A stretch of DNA of 64,000 bases from JAIRNF01 sp031551125 (lineage in GTDB: Bacteria > Bacteroidota > Bacteroidia > Bacteroidales > UBA932), in NCBI GenBank assembly GCA_031551125.1, contig JAVBOB010000013.1:136036-200035 (forward strand), given 5' to 3'. Under the pieces are notes generated by a model. It did not search any database and was not told the DNA's origin. It was given only the letters and a program-made list of their open reading frames with translations. Numbering within the stretch: position 1 is the first letter of the stretch; each line of letters begins with the position of its first letter. Both the position numbers and the translations under genes were made by a program. Shown piece after piece: positions 9,012 to 17,921 of this stretch.

Positions 9012-9283
9012 AACATTTAGAACTTTAAACTGGATATGCAGAAAAATAGACTTTATGCTAATTTGTGACAATAGTACTTACTGTTGAGCATAAATGCAAG
9101 TAATTAGATGTATTATTCTTTTTTTGAAAGTGGGTTAGCTTATAACTTCGTAGGGAGGTGCCAAGAATTCTTGACTTATTAACACTTTAACCTTTCTTAA
9201 GACAGCCGGTGTAACTTCAATAGCTAAATGACGTTTCTTTGTTGGCAAATTAATCTCAAGAATTATCAACTAAACAGAACAGT
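9012..9283. other. Divergent spacer between DPP IV-like gene and aqpZ
   Basis: This 272-bp AT-rich spacer must hold both promoters. No convincing -33/-7 pair, riboswitch or repeat was recognised in it. Confidence 0.4.
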
Positions 9284-9937
9284 ATGAAAAAGTACATTGC
9301 GGAAATGATAGGCACTATGGTGCTGGTATTAATGGGATGTGGTAGTGCCGTAATTGCCGGTGAAGGAGTAGGACTTCTAGGCATATCCTTTGCCTTTGGT
9401 TTGTCGGTGGTTGCTATGGCTTACGCTATCGGCCCTGTATCCGGTTGCCATATTAATCCTGCTATTACGTTGGGAATGTTGCTAACTAAGCGTATTAGTG
9501 GTAAAGACGCCGGTATGTATATGTTATTCCAAGTTATTGGAGCATTTATTGGTTCAGCTATTCTTTGGGTTATTACCGGACAGTGTGAAGCAACCGGCCA
9601 AAACTTTGTTAACCCTGACTACTCTATTGTTGCAGGCGTTATTGCCGAAGTAGTGTTTACCTTCATTTTTGTGTTGGTTGTACTAGGCTCTACATCTAAA
9701 AATGCTTCAGCCGGATTTGCTGGCTTAGCTATTGGTTTAACGCTGGTATTGGTGCACATTGTATGTATCCCTGTTACCGGAACATCTGTAAACCCTGCTC
9801 GTAGTATTGCTCCTGCTGTTTTTGCAGGCGGAGTTGCACTTGAACAACTTTGGATTTTCATTGTGGCTCCTTTTGTTGGTGCAGCCCTTGCAGCTATTGC
9901 ATGGAAAGGATTTGAGTGCGAATGTAAAAAGGCCTAA
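9284..9937 (+). CDS. aqpZ: Aquaporin Z-like water channel
   Basis: The 217-residue inner-membrane protein has six predicted membrane spans and the two NPA boxes of the MIP family: GCHINPAITLG and GTSVNPARSI. The Arg just after the second NPA, part of the selectivity filter, is present. The short loops and the residue set are of the water-selective AqpZ type rather than a glycerol facilitator, which would have an Asp after the second NPA. The gene is monocistronic, with a strong hairpin terminator 23 bases after its stop. Confidence 0.93.
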   Translation: MKKYIAEMIGTMVLVLMGCGSAVIAGEGVGLLGISFAFGLSVVAMAYAIGPVSGCHINPAITLGMLLTKRISGKDAGMYMLFQVIGAFIGSAILWVITGQCEATGQNFVNPDYSIVAGVIAEVVFTFIFVLVVLGSTSKNASAGFAGLAIGLTLVLVHIVCIPVTGTSVNPARSIAPAVFAGGVALEQLWIFIVAPFVGAALAAIAWKGFECECKKA

Positions 9938-9960
9938 GCTGTATTATATCATATAAAGCA

Positions 9961-9994
9961 AAAAGGATGAAGGTTAAGCCTTCATCCTTTTTTT
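9961..9994. terminator. Bidirectional terminator between aqpZ and the DUF2007 gene
   Basis: A perfect 13-bp stem (AAAAGGATGAAGG at 9961-9973, CCTTCATCCTTTT at 9979-9991) has a 5-nt loop. T-runs follow on the plus strand, and an A-run precedes it, so it can also serve the minus-strand gene that ends at 10010. Confidence 0.9.
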
Positions 9995-10009
9995 ATTTGA
10001 AAGTGTATG

Positions 10010-10438
10010 TTATTCTTCGCGCTTTTTCTTGAAATATTTTTTACAAGAATGGCAGTAGTAGTGACGTTTACTGTAAAATGGCAGAGAGGATAAAAACAGC
10101 CACCACATAGCCACAAAAACGTTGGAATGTCCCAGTATTACAGTTGTGTTGGTTGAGCCGCAGTAGGGGCAGTGAGTCCCCTCATCCGTCTCAGACTTTT
10201 CCGGAAATACGGCTTCGTTTACAATTGCTTGTGCCTTTTCCAAGTCCTCTTCACGTACCTTCAGCTTTATTCCGCCTACTGCCTGGGTTACCAGTGGGTT
10301 TACGGTTACAATATTTTCATCAGCCAAAAAACATTCAACACCATAAGCCTCCAGCTTCGTTTTCATAATGTTGGCTAGTATTGGTTCGTTGAATGTTTCA
10401 ACGGTTACAATTTTTCCCTTTATTTTTTCGTCTGCCAT
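10010..10438 (-). CDS. DUF2007 domain protein with zinc ribbon and membrane segment
   Basis: The 142-residue protein starts with a DUF2007 (putative signal-transducing protein) domain, about residues 10-75: TVETFNEPILANIMKTKLEAYGVECFLADEN in pieces, then GIKLKVREEDLEKAQAIV. It ends with a zinc-ribbon pair CPYC (about 90) and CHSC (about 129) that flanks a hydrophobic stretch VFVAMWWLFLSSLPF. The four cysteines would bind one zinc. The function of this family is not known; the layout suggests a small membrane-bound sensor or adaptor. It is transcribed towards aqpZ and shares the terminator. Confidence 0.72.
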   Translation of the reverse strand: MADEKIKGKIVTVETFNEPILANIMKTKLEAYGVECFLADENIVTVNPLVTQAVGGIKLKVREEDLEKAQAIVNEAVFPEKSETDEGTHCPYCGSTNTTVILGHSNVFVAMWWLFLSSLPFYSKRHYYCHSCKKYFKKKREE

Positions 10439-10627
10439 TGTTGAGGCTTATTAGCAAGTTAGTGAACACACTCTTAACGGAGATATTTTTGTATTGTAAA
10501 GGTACAACTATTATTGAGAGATGGTGCTATATCGGCGTGAACCGTAGCTTATAACCTGTATGCTGTTGTCAACGCTTGGCGTTAACCCTAACAAACGTTT
10601 CCTTTCGTTAAAGTTGGGTAAAACGGC

Positions 10628-11395
10628 TTGTACGTCTTGGCAAAAAAGGCAAATTTGCTGACTCATCCCCAAAAAACCAACTTGAAACCAACATTAGCGC
10701 TGTTTGCAACCTTTACGCTTTTGCTGCCTCTTGGCATAACCAGAAGCTATGCTCAACGAGAGGATACGTTGAAAACGTTTCGGATGCCATCCCCGCTTCC
10801 AACTACAACCACCCCGTTTCAGGTGATTCCGGACAAAAAGTTAGGCTATCCAAGCCAACTTGGTATTGATGCGCTGGAAGTCCCTCAGCAAATGGAAAAA
10901 GAAGAGGAGAAGACTAAAATCCCTCCACATTTATCTATTGCTTCTTACTTAAAATACTTTGAAAAAGACCTTCTGAAGCTAGAGAAAGATAAGTATGGGA
11001 AGGTAATGGATTTGAGAAACTTTGTTTACCAAAAAGGTACGCAAGGTTTGTCGTCTTTACTTCCACGCAAGGGGGCAACGCTAGACCAAGGCTATCAGGA
11101 GAAGATAAAGGCCATTAAGCCTTGGTATGTGGGAGATGACCCGCCTTCCGGTATTACATTCTGGTATCCTCCTTCAAAAGAAGATATTTGGTTTCAGGAG
11201 AACTTTGCGCAGTACGAGCATACGTTTGGTCTTCCTTTTTACATTGATACGTTGGGGCTGAACGATGAAAAAATGTTGCGGATAAGGCAAGCCATAGATT
11301 CTGTAGTAATGGTAAAAAAGCTGAGAGAAACCTTATATCCGGATAGTACCATAATGAAGCTGAAAATACCTCGAAGAAAGCGGGCAGCTTATTAG
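10628..11395 (+). CDS. Exported protein of unknown function
   Basis: The family was not recognised. The frame of 255 residues has no ATG near its start; candidate starts are TTG at 10628, 10637 or 10682. The last gives MKPTLALFATFTLLLPLG..., a clean signal peptide ending at SYAQ, and may be the true start. The mature part is proline-rich early on (PSPLPTTTTPFQVIP), then charged and helical (YFEKDLLKLEKDKYGKV), and has a WYVGDDPPSGITFWYPPS patch. The C-terminus is basic (KIPRRKRAAY). No membrane span other than the signal is visible, so a periplasmic protein is likely. It lies 76 bases before a cvpA-like gene and may be co-transcribed with it. Confidence 0.6.
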   Translation: MYVLAKKANLLTHPQKTNLKPTLALFATFTLLLPLGITRSYAQREDTLKTFRMPSPLPTTTTPFQVIPDKKLGYPSQLGIDALEVPQQMEKEEEKTKIPPHLSIASYLKYFEKDLLKLEKDKYGKVMDLRNFVYQKGTQGLSSLLPRKGATLDQGYQEKIKAIKPWYVGDDPPSGITFWYPPSKEDIWFQENFAQYEHTFGLPFYIDTLGLNDEKMLRIRQAIDSVVMVKKLRETLYPDSTIMKLKIPRRKRAAY

Positions 11396-11471
11396 CATGG
11401 CTTAACGATATTGCTATTGCAAGATTAAAACTATTCTTGTTTCTTTGCAGTACCCTATATTTGTTACATTA

Positions 11472-11966
11472 ATGACCCTTTTTGATATAGTAATCATTGT
11501 GCTTATGATTTGGAGCGGTATTCACGGCTTCAGAAAGGGGTTTGTTATACAGCTATTTACACTTATAGCGCTTATCGTAGGTATTTACTGTGCGTTTACG
11601 CTGTCTCACTTTGTGGCAAAGTACATTGCCGACTCTCTTCGTACCGACCCCACTTTTACTAACATTGTTGCCTTTATTATTACCTTTTTAGGCGTTTGGG
11701 CGCTGATATACTTAGCCGGTAAGCTAGCGCATCAGCTGGTAGCTGCGGTTATGCTCGGTTTGGTAAACCGCTTGCTGGGAATGTTCTTTTCGCTATTGAA
11801 AACGCTATTTATTATTAGCGTACTGCTTATTGTTTTTGATACCCTTAATGGCTCACTCCATTTCGTTTTGCCGGAAACTCTTGATAAATCCTTCTTCTAT
11901 AAGCCTATTAAGCAGGTGGGAGATACTATTTTCCCCTACCTCCAGTTTGGTTCCGGTGCTATATAG
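11472..11966 (+). CDS. CvpA family membrane protein
   Basis: The start chosen is ATG 11472 (MTLFDIVIIVLMIWSGIHGF), giving 164 residues; the frame also opens at a TTG nine codons before. Four hydrophobic segments and the early GxxxGFxKGF pattern (SGIHGFRKGFVIQL) are the marks of CvpA proteins. In enterobacteria CvpA is an inner-membrane protein linked to colicin V export and envelope homeostasis; its direct role in Bacteroidota is not established. The gene follows the unknown exported protein. Confidence 0.8.
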   Translation: MTLFDIVIIVLMIWSGIHGFRKGFVIQLFTLIALIVGIYCAFTLSHFVAKYIADSLRTDPTFTNIVAFIITFLGVWALIYLAGKLAHQLVAAVMLGLVNRLLGMFFSLLKTLFIISVLLIVFDTLNGSLHFVLPETLDKSFFYKPIKQVGDTIFPYLQFGSGAI

Positions 11967-11989
11967 TAGCCTACTTTTTTATTAGTATT

Positions 11990-12086
11990 AACCCAAGCTG
12001 CCACCTTTGTGGTGCTTTTGCTTTCAGACCGGTTTGAAGTGAAATAGGACACAGTAGGTAGAGTTGCATAGCTGGCAGCTTGAATT
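11990..12086. repeat. MITE-like element, copy 3 (short form)
   Basis: This 97-bp element begins AACCCAAGCTGCCA and ends TGGCAGCTTGAATT; the ends pair at 12 of 14 positions. Its interior (TTTTGCTTTCAGACCGG, then TTGAAGTGAAATA) repeats the right-hand part of the 319-bp element at 6339-6657. It appears to be an internal-deletion form of the same family and lies between convergent genes. Confidence 0.7.
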
Positions 12087-12195
12087 AGTATTATTCAAAT
12101 TGCCGTTATGACTTTGTGCTGTTCAATCTAAAGTCGTCATTGCTGACGGGTAAACTTTCGTTTAGCGTATAACTCTTAACGCTTCACACCCAACC

Positions 12196-13461
12196 CTAAC
12201 TCTTCACAGGCGTAGCCATTCGTGCTGCAGATAGTCCGGCAAGGTAGCCCGTAGAAAAGGCTATTTGCAAGTTAAAACCGCCTGTGTTAGCATCAAGGTC
12301 TACTACTTCGCCCGCAAAGAAGAGATTGCTGTATGATTTTGCCCTCATGGTTTTGGGGTCTAATTCAGCAAGAGAAATACCTCCGGCCGTAACTACAGCA
12401 CGTTCATAACCATCATACCCGCATACATCCATTGTATATCCTTTCAACCCGGTTACTATTCGCTGAACAACGCTACGAGTCAGCTCCGAAGTACGTTGTT
12501 TAGCAGATACTCCTGCGTTTTCGGCAAAGGGGAGTACCATTTGGGCAGGCAGTAGCCTACGCAGCAAGGCCTCTATAGTATTTGGCTTAGGCTCACTTAC
12601 CAGCTCCCGCTGAATACGCTGATATAATTGCTCTTCACTCAAAGCCGGTTTAAGGTCAAGCCGTAGCTGCACTTTACTCTTTTTATCAAGCGCATCTACT
12701 GCATCACGACTTATTCGTAACACAATAGCCCCCTCTACTCCCTTATCGGTAAATGACAGCTCGCCAAACTCCTCATCTTTACATCCACCGTCAACCCAGA
12801 GCTGTAGCGAAACATTACGCAGTTCCAAGCCCGCCAAACGAGCATCGAACTGTTTGGCATACAAGCCAACTAATGAGGGACGTGTAGGGGTAATGCTTAT
12901 TCCCAGCTGCTTTGCCCAGCGGTACCCATCACCTGTTGAACCCGTTGATGGGTATGATAATCCTCCGGTAGCAACAATCACCGCTAAAGGGTTAAGCTGC
13001 TCTGTAACACCGTTATGCTCAACCGTTAATGATACTACCTTGTTATCTTTTGCTTGTAGTGCTGTAAGCTTAGCATGGCAACGTATTTCAACACCCGCAT
13101 GTTGTGCCATTTCTATCAGCGTATCGGCAACATCCCATGCCCGTTGTGATGCCGGGAATACCCTGTCACCGCGTTCAACCACCGTTTCAAGCCCATTATC
13201 GTTAAGCAATTTCACCAATCCTTCGTTGGTAAGGTTGCGAAAGGCTGGACGGAAAAAGCGAGCGTTAGGAAAGATTTTTTGCATCAGCTCCGGTTCGGCT
13301 CGCATGTTGGTAATATTACACTTTCCCTTACCCGTAATTCGCAGCTTACGGGCAGGCTTTTCCATCTTCTCCAGCAAAAGCACGCTTAATCCCATTTCTG
13401 CCGCTTTTATGGCGGCCATGAGCCCTGCAGGCCCTGCTCCTACTACTACCAGCTGATACAT
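12196..13461 (-). CDS. HI0933/BaiN-family FAD-dependent oxidoreductase
   Basis: This 421-residue flavoprotein has an N-terminal FAD-binding Rossmann motif GAGPAGLMAAI with the acidic end LLLLEK-type (SVLLLEKMEK) and the family motif RKLRITGKGKCNIT. A second mark, VIVATGGLSYPSTGSTGDGY, and the C-terminal FAVEVVDLDANTGGFNLQ-type motif (FFAGEVVDLDANTGGFN) are also present. The family (YhiN, HI0933, BaiN) is widespread and binds FAD tightly; its substrates are mostly unknown, although BaiN was linked to bile acid reduction. A -7 box (TACTTTTG on the minus strand, plus coordinates 13505-13512) precedes the gene. No cofactor-binding residue seems to be missing. Confidence 0.85.
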   Translation of the reverse strand: MYQLVVVGAGPAGLMAAIKAAEMGLSVLLLEKMEKPARKLRITGKGKCNITNMRAEPELMQKIFPNARFFRPAFRNLTNEGLVKLLNDNGLETVVERGDRVFPASQRAWDVADTLIEMAQHAGVEIRCHAKLTALQAKDNKVVSLTVEHNGVTEQLNPLAVIVATGGLSYPSTGSTGDGYRWAKQLGISITPTRPSLVGLYAKQFDARLAGLELRNVSLQLWVDGGCKDEEFGELSFTDKGVEGAIVLRISRDAVDALDKKSKVQLRLDLKPALSEEQLYQRIQRELVSEPKPNTIEALLRRLLPAQMVLPFAENAGVSAKQRTSELTRSVVQRIVTGLKGYTMDVCGYDGYERAVVTAGGISLAELDPKTMRAKSYSNLFFAGEVVDLDANTGGFNLQIAFSTGYLAGLSAARMATPVKS

Positions 13462-13539
13462 TTTATTTGAATTGTATGGTTCTATTTTCGAGTCTCGATG
13501 ATTTCAAAAGTACAACTTACTTTGAATTAGATAAGCTAT

Positions 13540-13735
13540 CCTTTTTGCATTACCACTATTATTAATGCCCTACGGGCAATTAGAGGTATTCGATATAATT
13601 CCTTCTATTGTTATACATGCCCTAACGGGCAACCCTATACCTCAACTTAGCTTGTCCGCAGGACATGTATATCAATAGAATGAAGCTATAGCAAGGCAAA
13701 TCTTTGCCCGTAAAACATTAATGGTCAACTTATCA
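13540..13735. repeat. Short palindrome cluster in a 375-bp gene-free stretch
   Basis: Between the flavoprotein gene and the small HTH gene there are small palindromes such as GCCCTACGGGC, GCCCTAACGGGC and GTCCGCAGGAC, with the related CAAATCTTTGCCCG to the right. No ORF fits the stretch. They resemble decayed copies of a dispersed repeat; no full-length copy exists in this window. Confidence 0.5.
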
Positions 13736-13768
13736 AAGCTGTGTCATGCCACATAAGCCTTCCAATAA

Positions 13769-13802
13769 AAAAGCAGAAGCGGTTAACATCGCATCTGCTT
13801 TT
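13769..13802 (-). terminator. Terminator of the small HTH protein gene
   Basis: A 13-bp stem with one mismatch (13769-13781 with 13790-13802) has an 8-nt loop. Read on the minus strand it ends in a T-run, and it lies 35 bases after the stop codon at 13837. Confidence 0.8.
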
Positions 13803-13836
13803 CTTATGTTGATATGGTGTGGTTAGGTGTTTTATA

Positions 13837-14094
13837 TTAGGCTGTCGGTTCTCCTATCAGCTCCTTTGCCAAGTTTAAAATAGTGGGGTCGTCAAAAGAA
13901 ACAAAACCACCGTTGGGTCCTTGCTCAAAATGAATCCCGCTGGTAGTTCCTTTATCAAACTTAGTAGCACCAAAGTAGTTGCGTACGGTATCCGCACTAA
14001 TGTTCAACTTGTCAGCTATTTGCTGCATGCTGCCGTGGGGAAGCGCATCCTTAATCCTTCTTAACTCGTTGAAGGTGATTGTAATTCTCTCCAT
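13837..14094 (-). CDS. Small helix-turn-helix DNA-binding protein
   Basis: The 85-residue protein has a clear helix-turn-helix near residues 20-41: GSMQQIADKLNISADTVRNY. Its C-terminal half (GIHFEQGPNGGFVSFDDPTIL) has a short beta-type segment. It looks like the small conserved DNA-binding proteins found across Bacteroidota whose targets are not known. It has its own terminator; a TACCTTGC box on the minus strand (plus strand about 14197-14204) lies about 100 bases upstream. The regulator role is inferred from the HTH only. Confidence 0.7.
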   Translation of the reverse strand: MERITITFNELRRIKDALPHGSMQQIADKLNISADTVRNYFGATKFDKGTTSGIHFEQGPNGGFVSFDDPTILNLAKELIGEPTA

Positions 14095-14317
14095 GACCTT
14101 TTAAGCTATTAAAATGTTATTGTACATCGTTAACTAGTGGGTTCTCTATGACGGTCAAGCTCTTCTGCTTTTTTCTTACCATAGGAACACTCTGCAAGGT
14201 AGAAAAAAATAAGATTTCAACAAAATAAATAAACCTATCACCCTGAATATTGGGCAAGAGCTACGAATACTTTAAAACATCATAAATATACCTTACTCTT
14301 GCCCCGTAAAAGCTATT

Positions 14318-17122
14318 CTACTCTACGTTCAAGCCCCAATCTTTCCCTTTTTTGGTAGCCGGAACACCGGAAACTATCCATTCGGCAGGCTTATCACCCT
14401 TCAGGTGGTAATCAAAGAACTGTTGTAAGCGTATGCTCAAGTCTTTGCGGTTGCGACGCTCCATAAGGTTATGCGCTTCACCATTATACTGCAGCATCCA
14501 TACCTGCTTACCTAAGCGACGAAGTGCGGTAAAATATTCAATTCCCTGATACCAAGGAACAGCGCCATCATTATCGTTATGCATAATTAGCAGGGGAGTT
14601 TCAACCTTATCGGCAAAGAAGAGCGGAGAGTTTTCTTTATATAAATCAAATCCGGCCCACAAGTCTTTTCCAATGCGGCTTTGCTGGTGCTCATACTGGA
14701 ACTGGCGAACCATGCCCGACTCCCAGCGAATACCGCCATAAGCACTGGTCATGTTAGAAACAGGCGCTCCTGCTCCGGCAGCCTTAAACATGTTGGTTTG
14801 CGTAACAAGGTAGGCAACCTCGTAACCTCCCCAGCTTTGTCCCTGTATTCCCATATTTGCTTTATCCGCCCACGAATTTTTACACAGCTCTTCAGCGGCG
14901 GCTACTATTGAGTTATAGGCACTCTTACCCGGATGTCCGTCAGTATAGTAAATATCAGGCGAAAGTACAATGTACCCTCTACTGCAGAAGAAAGGAATAT
15001 TGATAGTAGAAGCGCTTGGCGCAGGTTGCATGTAGCGGTGCAAATCATCGGTATGCTTTTCGTAGAAATACATTAAAACCGGATATTTTTTATTTGGATC
15101 AAAATTTTCAGGTTTGTAAAGTATAGCCTGAGCATCTATTCCGTCAAACGTTTTGTAGTTCATCAGCTCGGCTGTACCCCAGTTATAATCTTTTTGCTGA
15201 AGGTTAATATCACTCAGCTGTTGAGTGGTTTTCCACCAGTCACCGGTAGCATAAAGGTTAGGAGTAGTAGTAAAATTACCTTTGGTAAACACAAATGTAT
15301 TACTACTTTGTGCTTTTACAGGACGTGAGAATGAGTAGCCGTCAAGTACTCTGACAACCGGAACAGCTTTTGGCTTGCTCATATCCTTAGTATAGAAACC
15401 GCCCTTCTTCGAAACGTTGTCAAATACGCTCAACAGTAACATTTCCTTTTCACCTATTGCCTGAGCCTCCGGATCGGTTTTGATATAACGGAAGGTTAGC
15501 TTACCATCTCGTCCCACACCATTGGTAATGTTAACAGGAGCAACATTTCCGGTTGGGTCAACCTGCCAAATATCGTATTGATCATACAGTAGAATAGCTA
15601 TATCTCCTTCCAACCACCCGGCAGCTCCGTATGCGTTGGGGTCGCTCGGCGTATCATTCTTTTCATTCCAAAAGTTTACCGGAATATTTTTTGTTAAGCA
15701 AACGGTGGCTCCGGTTGCTACACTATACGCATAATATTGACGTTCTTTCTCATCATACCAGCTAATAAACTTTCCTTGAGGAGATAGACCAAAGTTACCC
15801 TGCAAACCTTTTGTTACAGGCTTACGCTCCCCGGTTGTAAGCGAAACAACATACAAGTCATTTCTCAGATCACCTTCCCACTGCAATTCTATTCTGTACT
15901 TCTTATCATCTGCGCCAACAGCATAAGCCTCTTCCCCATCCTTTGTAGTAGAAATATTCGGCAGGTCGGTATTAGCCAGCTGCAACACCTTACTTTTATC
16001 GCTTAGCTGTATAACTGCCAAGTAAGAACGTTTTAGCTCCTTATCTAAACCCTTTAACTGCATAGGCTGAATAAAATCATCGGCATAGTGCCAAACGTCA
16101 AGCTTGGCAATTTCAAAATCGTAAAGAGTGGTATCTTTCGGCTCAGGAATAGGAGCTGTTCCAAAGAACAAGCGCTGTCCGTTTTTACTGAACCCTAACT
16201 TTCCATTCTCGCTCACCGCCCAGTTGGCAGGCATTCCGGCTGTACCTTGCTCAACCAGCACCGAAGCCGTGTCCATAGGGCTTGTATAGTAGTATAACTT
16301 GTATATTTTAGGATCGGCCTTTGCGCTATCACGTTCGGCAACATAGGCAAGTTGAGCACTATTATCGTCAAAGCAGAATCCCTTAAAACGCCCCTTACCG
16401 TTGCTTATCATCTTTTGAGCTCCGGTAGCGGTATTGTAAAGTACAACACCGGCCTTAGCAAGGCTGTCCTTTGAATTAGGATTAATATTGGCAACCAGCA
16501 GCTGTCCGTTTTTGCTGAACACAAAATCTGTTACATAGCGAATAGTATCTTGCTTTTTAGTTGCCAGCTGACGAATAACCAGCGGTGTTCCCTCTTCTTT
16601 TTCTTTCTTCAGCACACCCTTTTTCTTCGATGTATCGGCAGGCGGATCTAGCAGATAAGCCAAGGCATTAGCCGCCTTTTCAGGAACCTTGAATGTCTTT
16701 ACATACGGTATTTTTTCAACACTCCCATTTGAGAGGGTAATGATAGCCAGTGAGTCCTTCGGCATATCTTCCGGCTTTTTCTTTTTAATTTTCGCATCAC
16801 GAACCTGCGAGAATAGCGGTTTAATAATTGACACTGCAAGCTGGGAATCATAGCTCAAGCTAAGCTGAGAGCCGGATGCCGGAGTAGTCCAGTACCCTCT
16901 GGGGATTTGAGTTGCAACCTTAGTTTTAAGGTTAGTAATAACCAACATACCGTCACCATCCTGAGGAGTAATGGCATATACGGCAAATTTTCCGTCGTTA
17001 GTGAGTTTTTCATCAGTAATACGCTGCCAGCTGTCATAAACCGAATGGTTTAGCGGTTTCTTTTGCGCCTGCACCGAAAGTGCAACCAGCACACAAGACA
17101 TGAATAAGGCGATTTTTTTCAT
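14318..17122 (-). CDS. Large exported S9-family (prolyl oligopeptidase-like) peptidase
   Basis: The 934-residue protein begins with a signal peptide (MKKIALFMSCVLVALSVQAQ). A long N-terminal propeller region carries WD40/PD40-like repeats (KFAVYAITPQDGDGMLVI, LSPQGKFISWYDEKERQYY). The C-terminal alpha/beta hydrolase domain has the nucleophile motif GQSWGGYE, the Asp region HNDNDGAVP and the His in GEAHNLMER. It should cleave peptides in the periplasm or at the surface. At more than 900 residues it is longer than DPP IV and fits the large S9 'alpha/beta hydrolase family' proteins of Bacteroidota. It follows tsaB by 23 bases and probably shares its transcript. Exact specificity cannot be inferred. 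Confidence 0.84.
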   Translation of the reverse strand: MKKIALFMSCVLVALSVQAQKKPLNHSVYDSWQRITDEKLTNDGKFAVYAITPQDGDGMLVITNLKTKVATQIPRGYWTTPASGSQLSLSYDSQLAVSIIKPLFSQVRDAKIKKKKPEDMPKDSLAIITLSNGSVEKIPYVKTFKVPEKAANALAYLLDPPADTSKKKGVLKKEKEEGTPLVIRQLATKKQDTIRYVTDFVFSKNGQLLVANINPNSKDSLAKAGVVLYNTATGAQKMISNGKGRFKGFCFDDNSAQLAYVAERDSAKADPKIYKLYYYTSPMDTASVLVEQGTAGMPANWAVSENGKLGFSKNGQRLFFGTAPIPEPKDTTLYDFEIAKLDVWHYADDFIQPMQLKGLDKELKRSYLAVIQLSDKSKVLQLANTDLPNISTTKDGEEAYAVGADDKKYRIELQWEGDLRNDLYVVSLTTGERKPVTKGLQGNFGLSPQGKFISWYDEKERQYYAYSVATGATVCLTKNIPVNFWNEKNDTPSDPNAYGAAGWLEGDIAILLYDQYDIWQVDPTGNVAPVNITNGVGRDGKLTFRYIKTDPEAQAIGEKEMLLLSVFDNVSKKGGFYTKDMSKPKAVPVVRVLDGYSFSRPVKAQSSNTFVFTKGNFTTTPNLYATGDWWKTTQQLSDINLQQKDYNWGTAELMNYKTFDGIDAQAILYKPENFDPNKKYPVLMYFYEKHTDDLHRYMQPAPSASTINIPFFCSRGYIVLSPDIYYTDGHPGKSAYNSIVAAAEELCKNSWADKANMGIQGQSWGGYEVAYLVTQTNMFKAAGAGAPVSNMTSAYGGIRWESGMVRQFQYEHQQSRIGKDLWAGFDLYKENSPLFFADKVETPLLIMHNDNDGAVPWYQGIEYFTALRRLGKQVWMLQYNGEAHNLMERRNRKDLSIRLQQFFDYHLKGDKPAEWIVSGVPATKKGKDWGLNVE

Positions 17123-17145
17123 ATTGGGTTTGGGTTTGATTGATA

Positions 17146-17829
17146 TCAGAGTAGCGATTTTTTAGAGCTGGTAACAATAAAGTCTTTCAGGTATAACGGC
17201 TCAAAGTATGCCGTATCAACAAAATCTTTACGTAAATACCTATCGTATGCAATAGGTATCATCCCAATGGCTGAATGTGCAACTTCTAAAAATACAGCAT
17301 TTGGCGATAGAATGGTTTCTTTGCATTTTGCTGCACCATTGCCAAAAAAGGCAATACGTTTAACGTGCAGCATATCGGAGAAACTTTGCTCATTTATAAT
17401 CTCCGCACTTGTGCTGTTTACAGGTTCTCCTGTAGTATTAAAAAGCGCCGTATATACCTCCATACGTCGGGCATCAATCATGGGGCATAGCAAATCAACC
17501 TGAGGGTTAAGCTGCATTGCCAGCATGGTAAGTGATTGTAAGCTGTTTACGGCAATAAGCGGCTTCCCCGTACCATAGCAAATACCTTTTGCGGTTGATA
17601 CGCCTATGCGTAATCCGGTATAGGAACCGGGGCCCTCACTTACCGCAACCGCATCAAGGTTGGCCATTGAAACATTTTGTTCTCGCAATAACGTTTCAAT
17701 ATAGGGAGATAGCAATCGCCCATGCGCCATCCCATCATTGCTTTCAAGATGACCCAGTAACTTATCGCCATCAGATAACGCTATGGAACAAACCTCGGTT
17801 CCGGTTTCAATACTAAGAATTAACGGCAT
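17146..17829 (-). CDS. tsaB: tRNA threonylcarbamoyladenosine biosynthesis protein TsaB
   Basis: This 227-residue protein has the ASKHA-fold N-terminus LILSIETGTEVCSIAL and the family motif VSEGPGSYTGLRIGVSTAKG. TsaB is the scaffold partner of TsaD and TsaE, which transfer threonylcarbamoyl to A37 of ANN-decoding tRNAs in the cytoplasm. As usual for TsaB, it lacks the metal-binding His pair of TsaD. A terminator lies just upstream (17842-17879), so it begins a new unit together with the downstream S9 peptidase gene. Confidence 0.92.
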   Translation of the reverse strand: MPLILSIETGTEVCSIALSDGDKLLGHLESNDGMAHGRLLSPYIETLLREQNVSMANLDAVAVSEGPGSYTGLRIGVSTAKGICYGTGKPLIAVNSLQSLTMLAMQLNPQVDLLCPMIDARRMEVYTALFNTTGEPVNSTSAEIINEQSFSDMLHVKRIAFFGNGAAKCKETILSPNAVFLEVAHSAIGMIPIAYDRYLRKDFVDTAYFEPLYLKDFIVTSSKKSLL

Positions 17830-17841
17830 CTGTCTTTGCTT

Positions 17842-17879
17842 AAAAAACAGCCTTTCCCCTCAAAGTAGAGAGGAAAGGC
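17842..17879 (-). terminator. Terminator between the adaptor gene and tsaB
   Basis: Bases 17850-17861 pair with 17868-17879 (12 bp with one mismatch, 6-nt loop). Read on the minus strand, the stem is followed by TGTTTTTT. It ends the tolC/adaptor transcript 13 bases before the tsaB start. Confidence 0.82.
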
Positions 17880-17921
17880 AATAGTACATCGGAACGCCTA
17901 AACAGCATTCGGTTAATTGTA

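Noticed and set aside
12854..13456. 200-residue frame on the plus strand
   Set aside because: It is the antisense shadow of the flavoprotein gene, which has clear FAD motifs on the minus strand.
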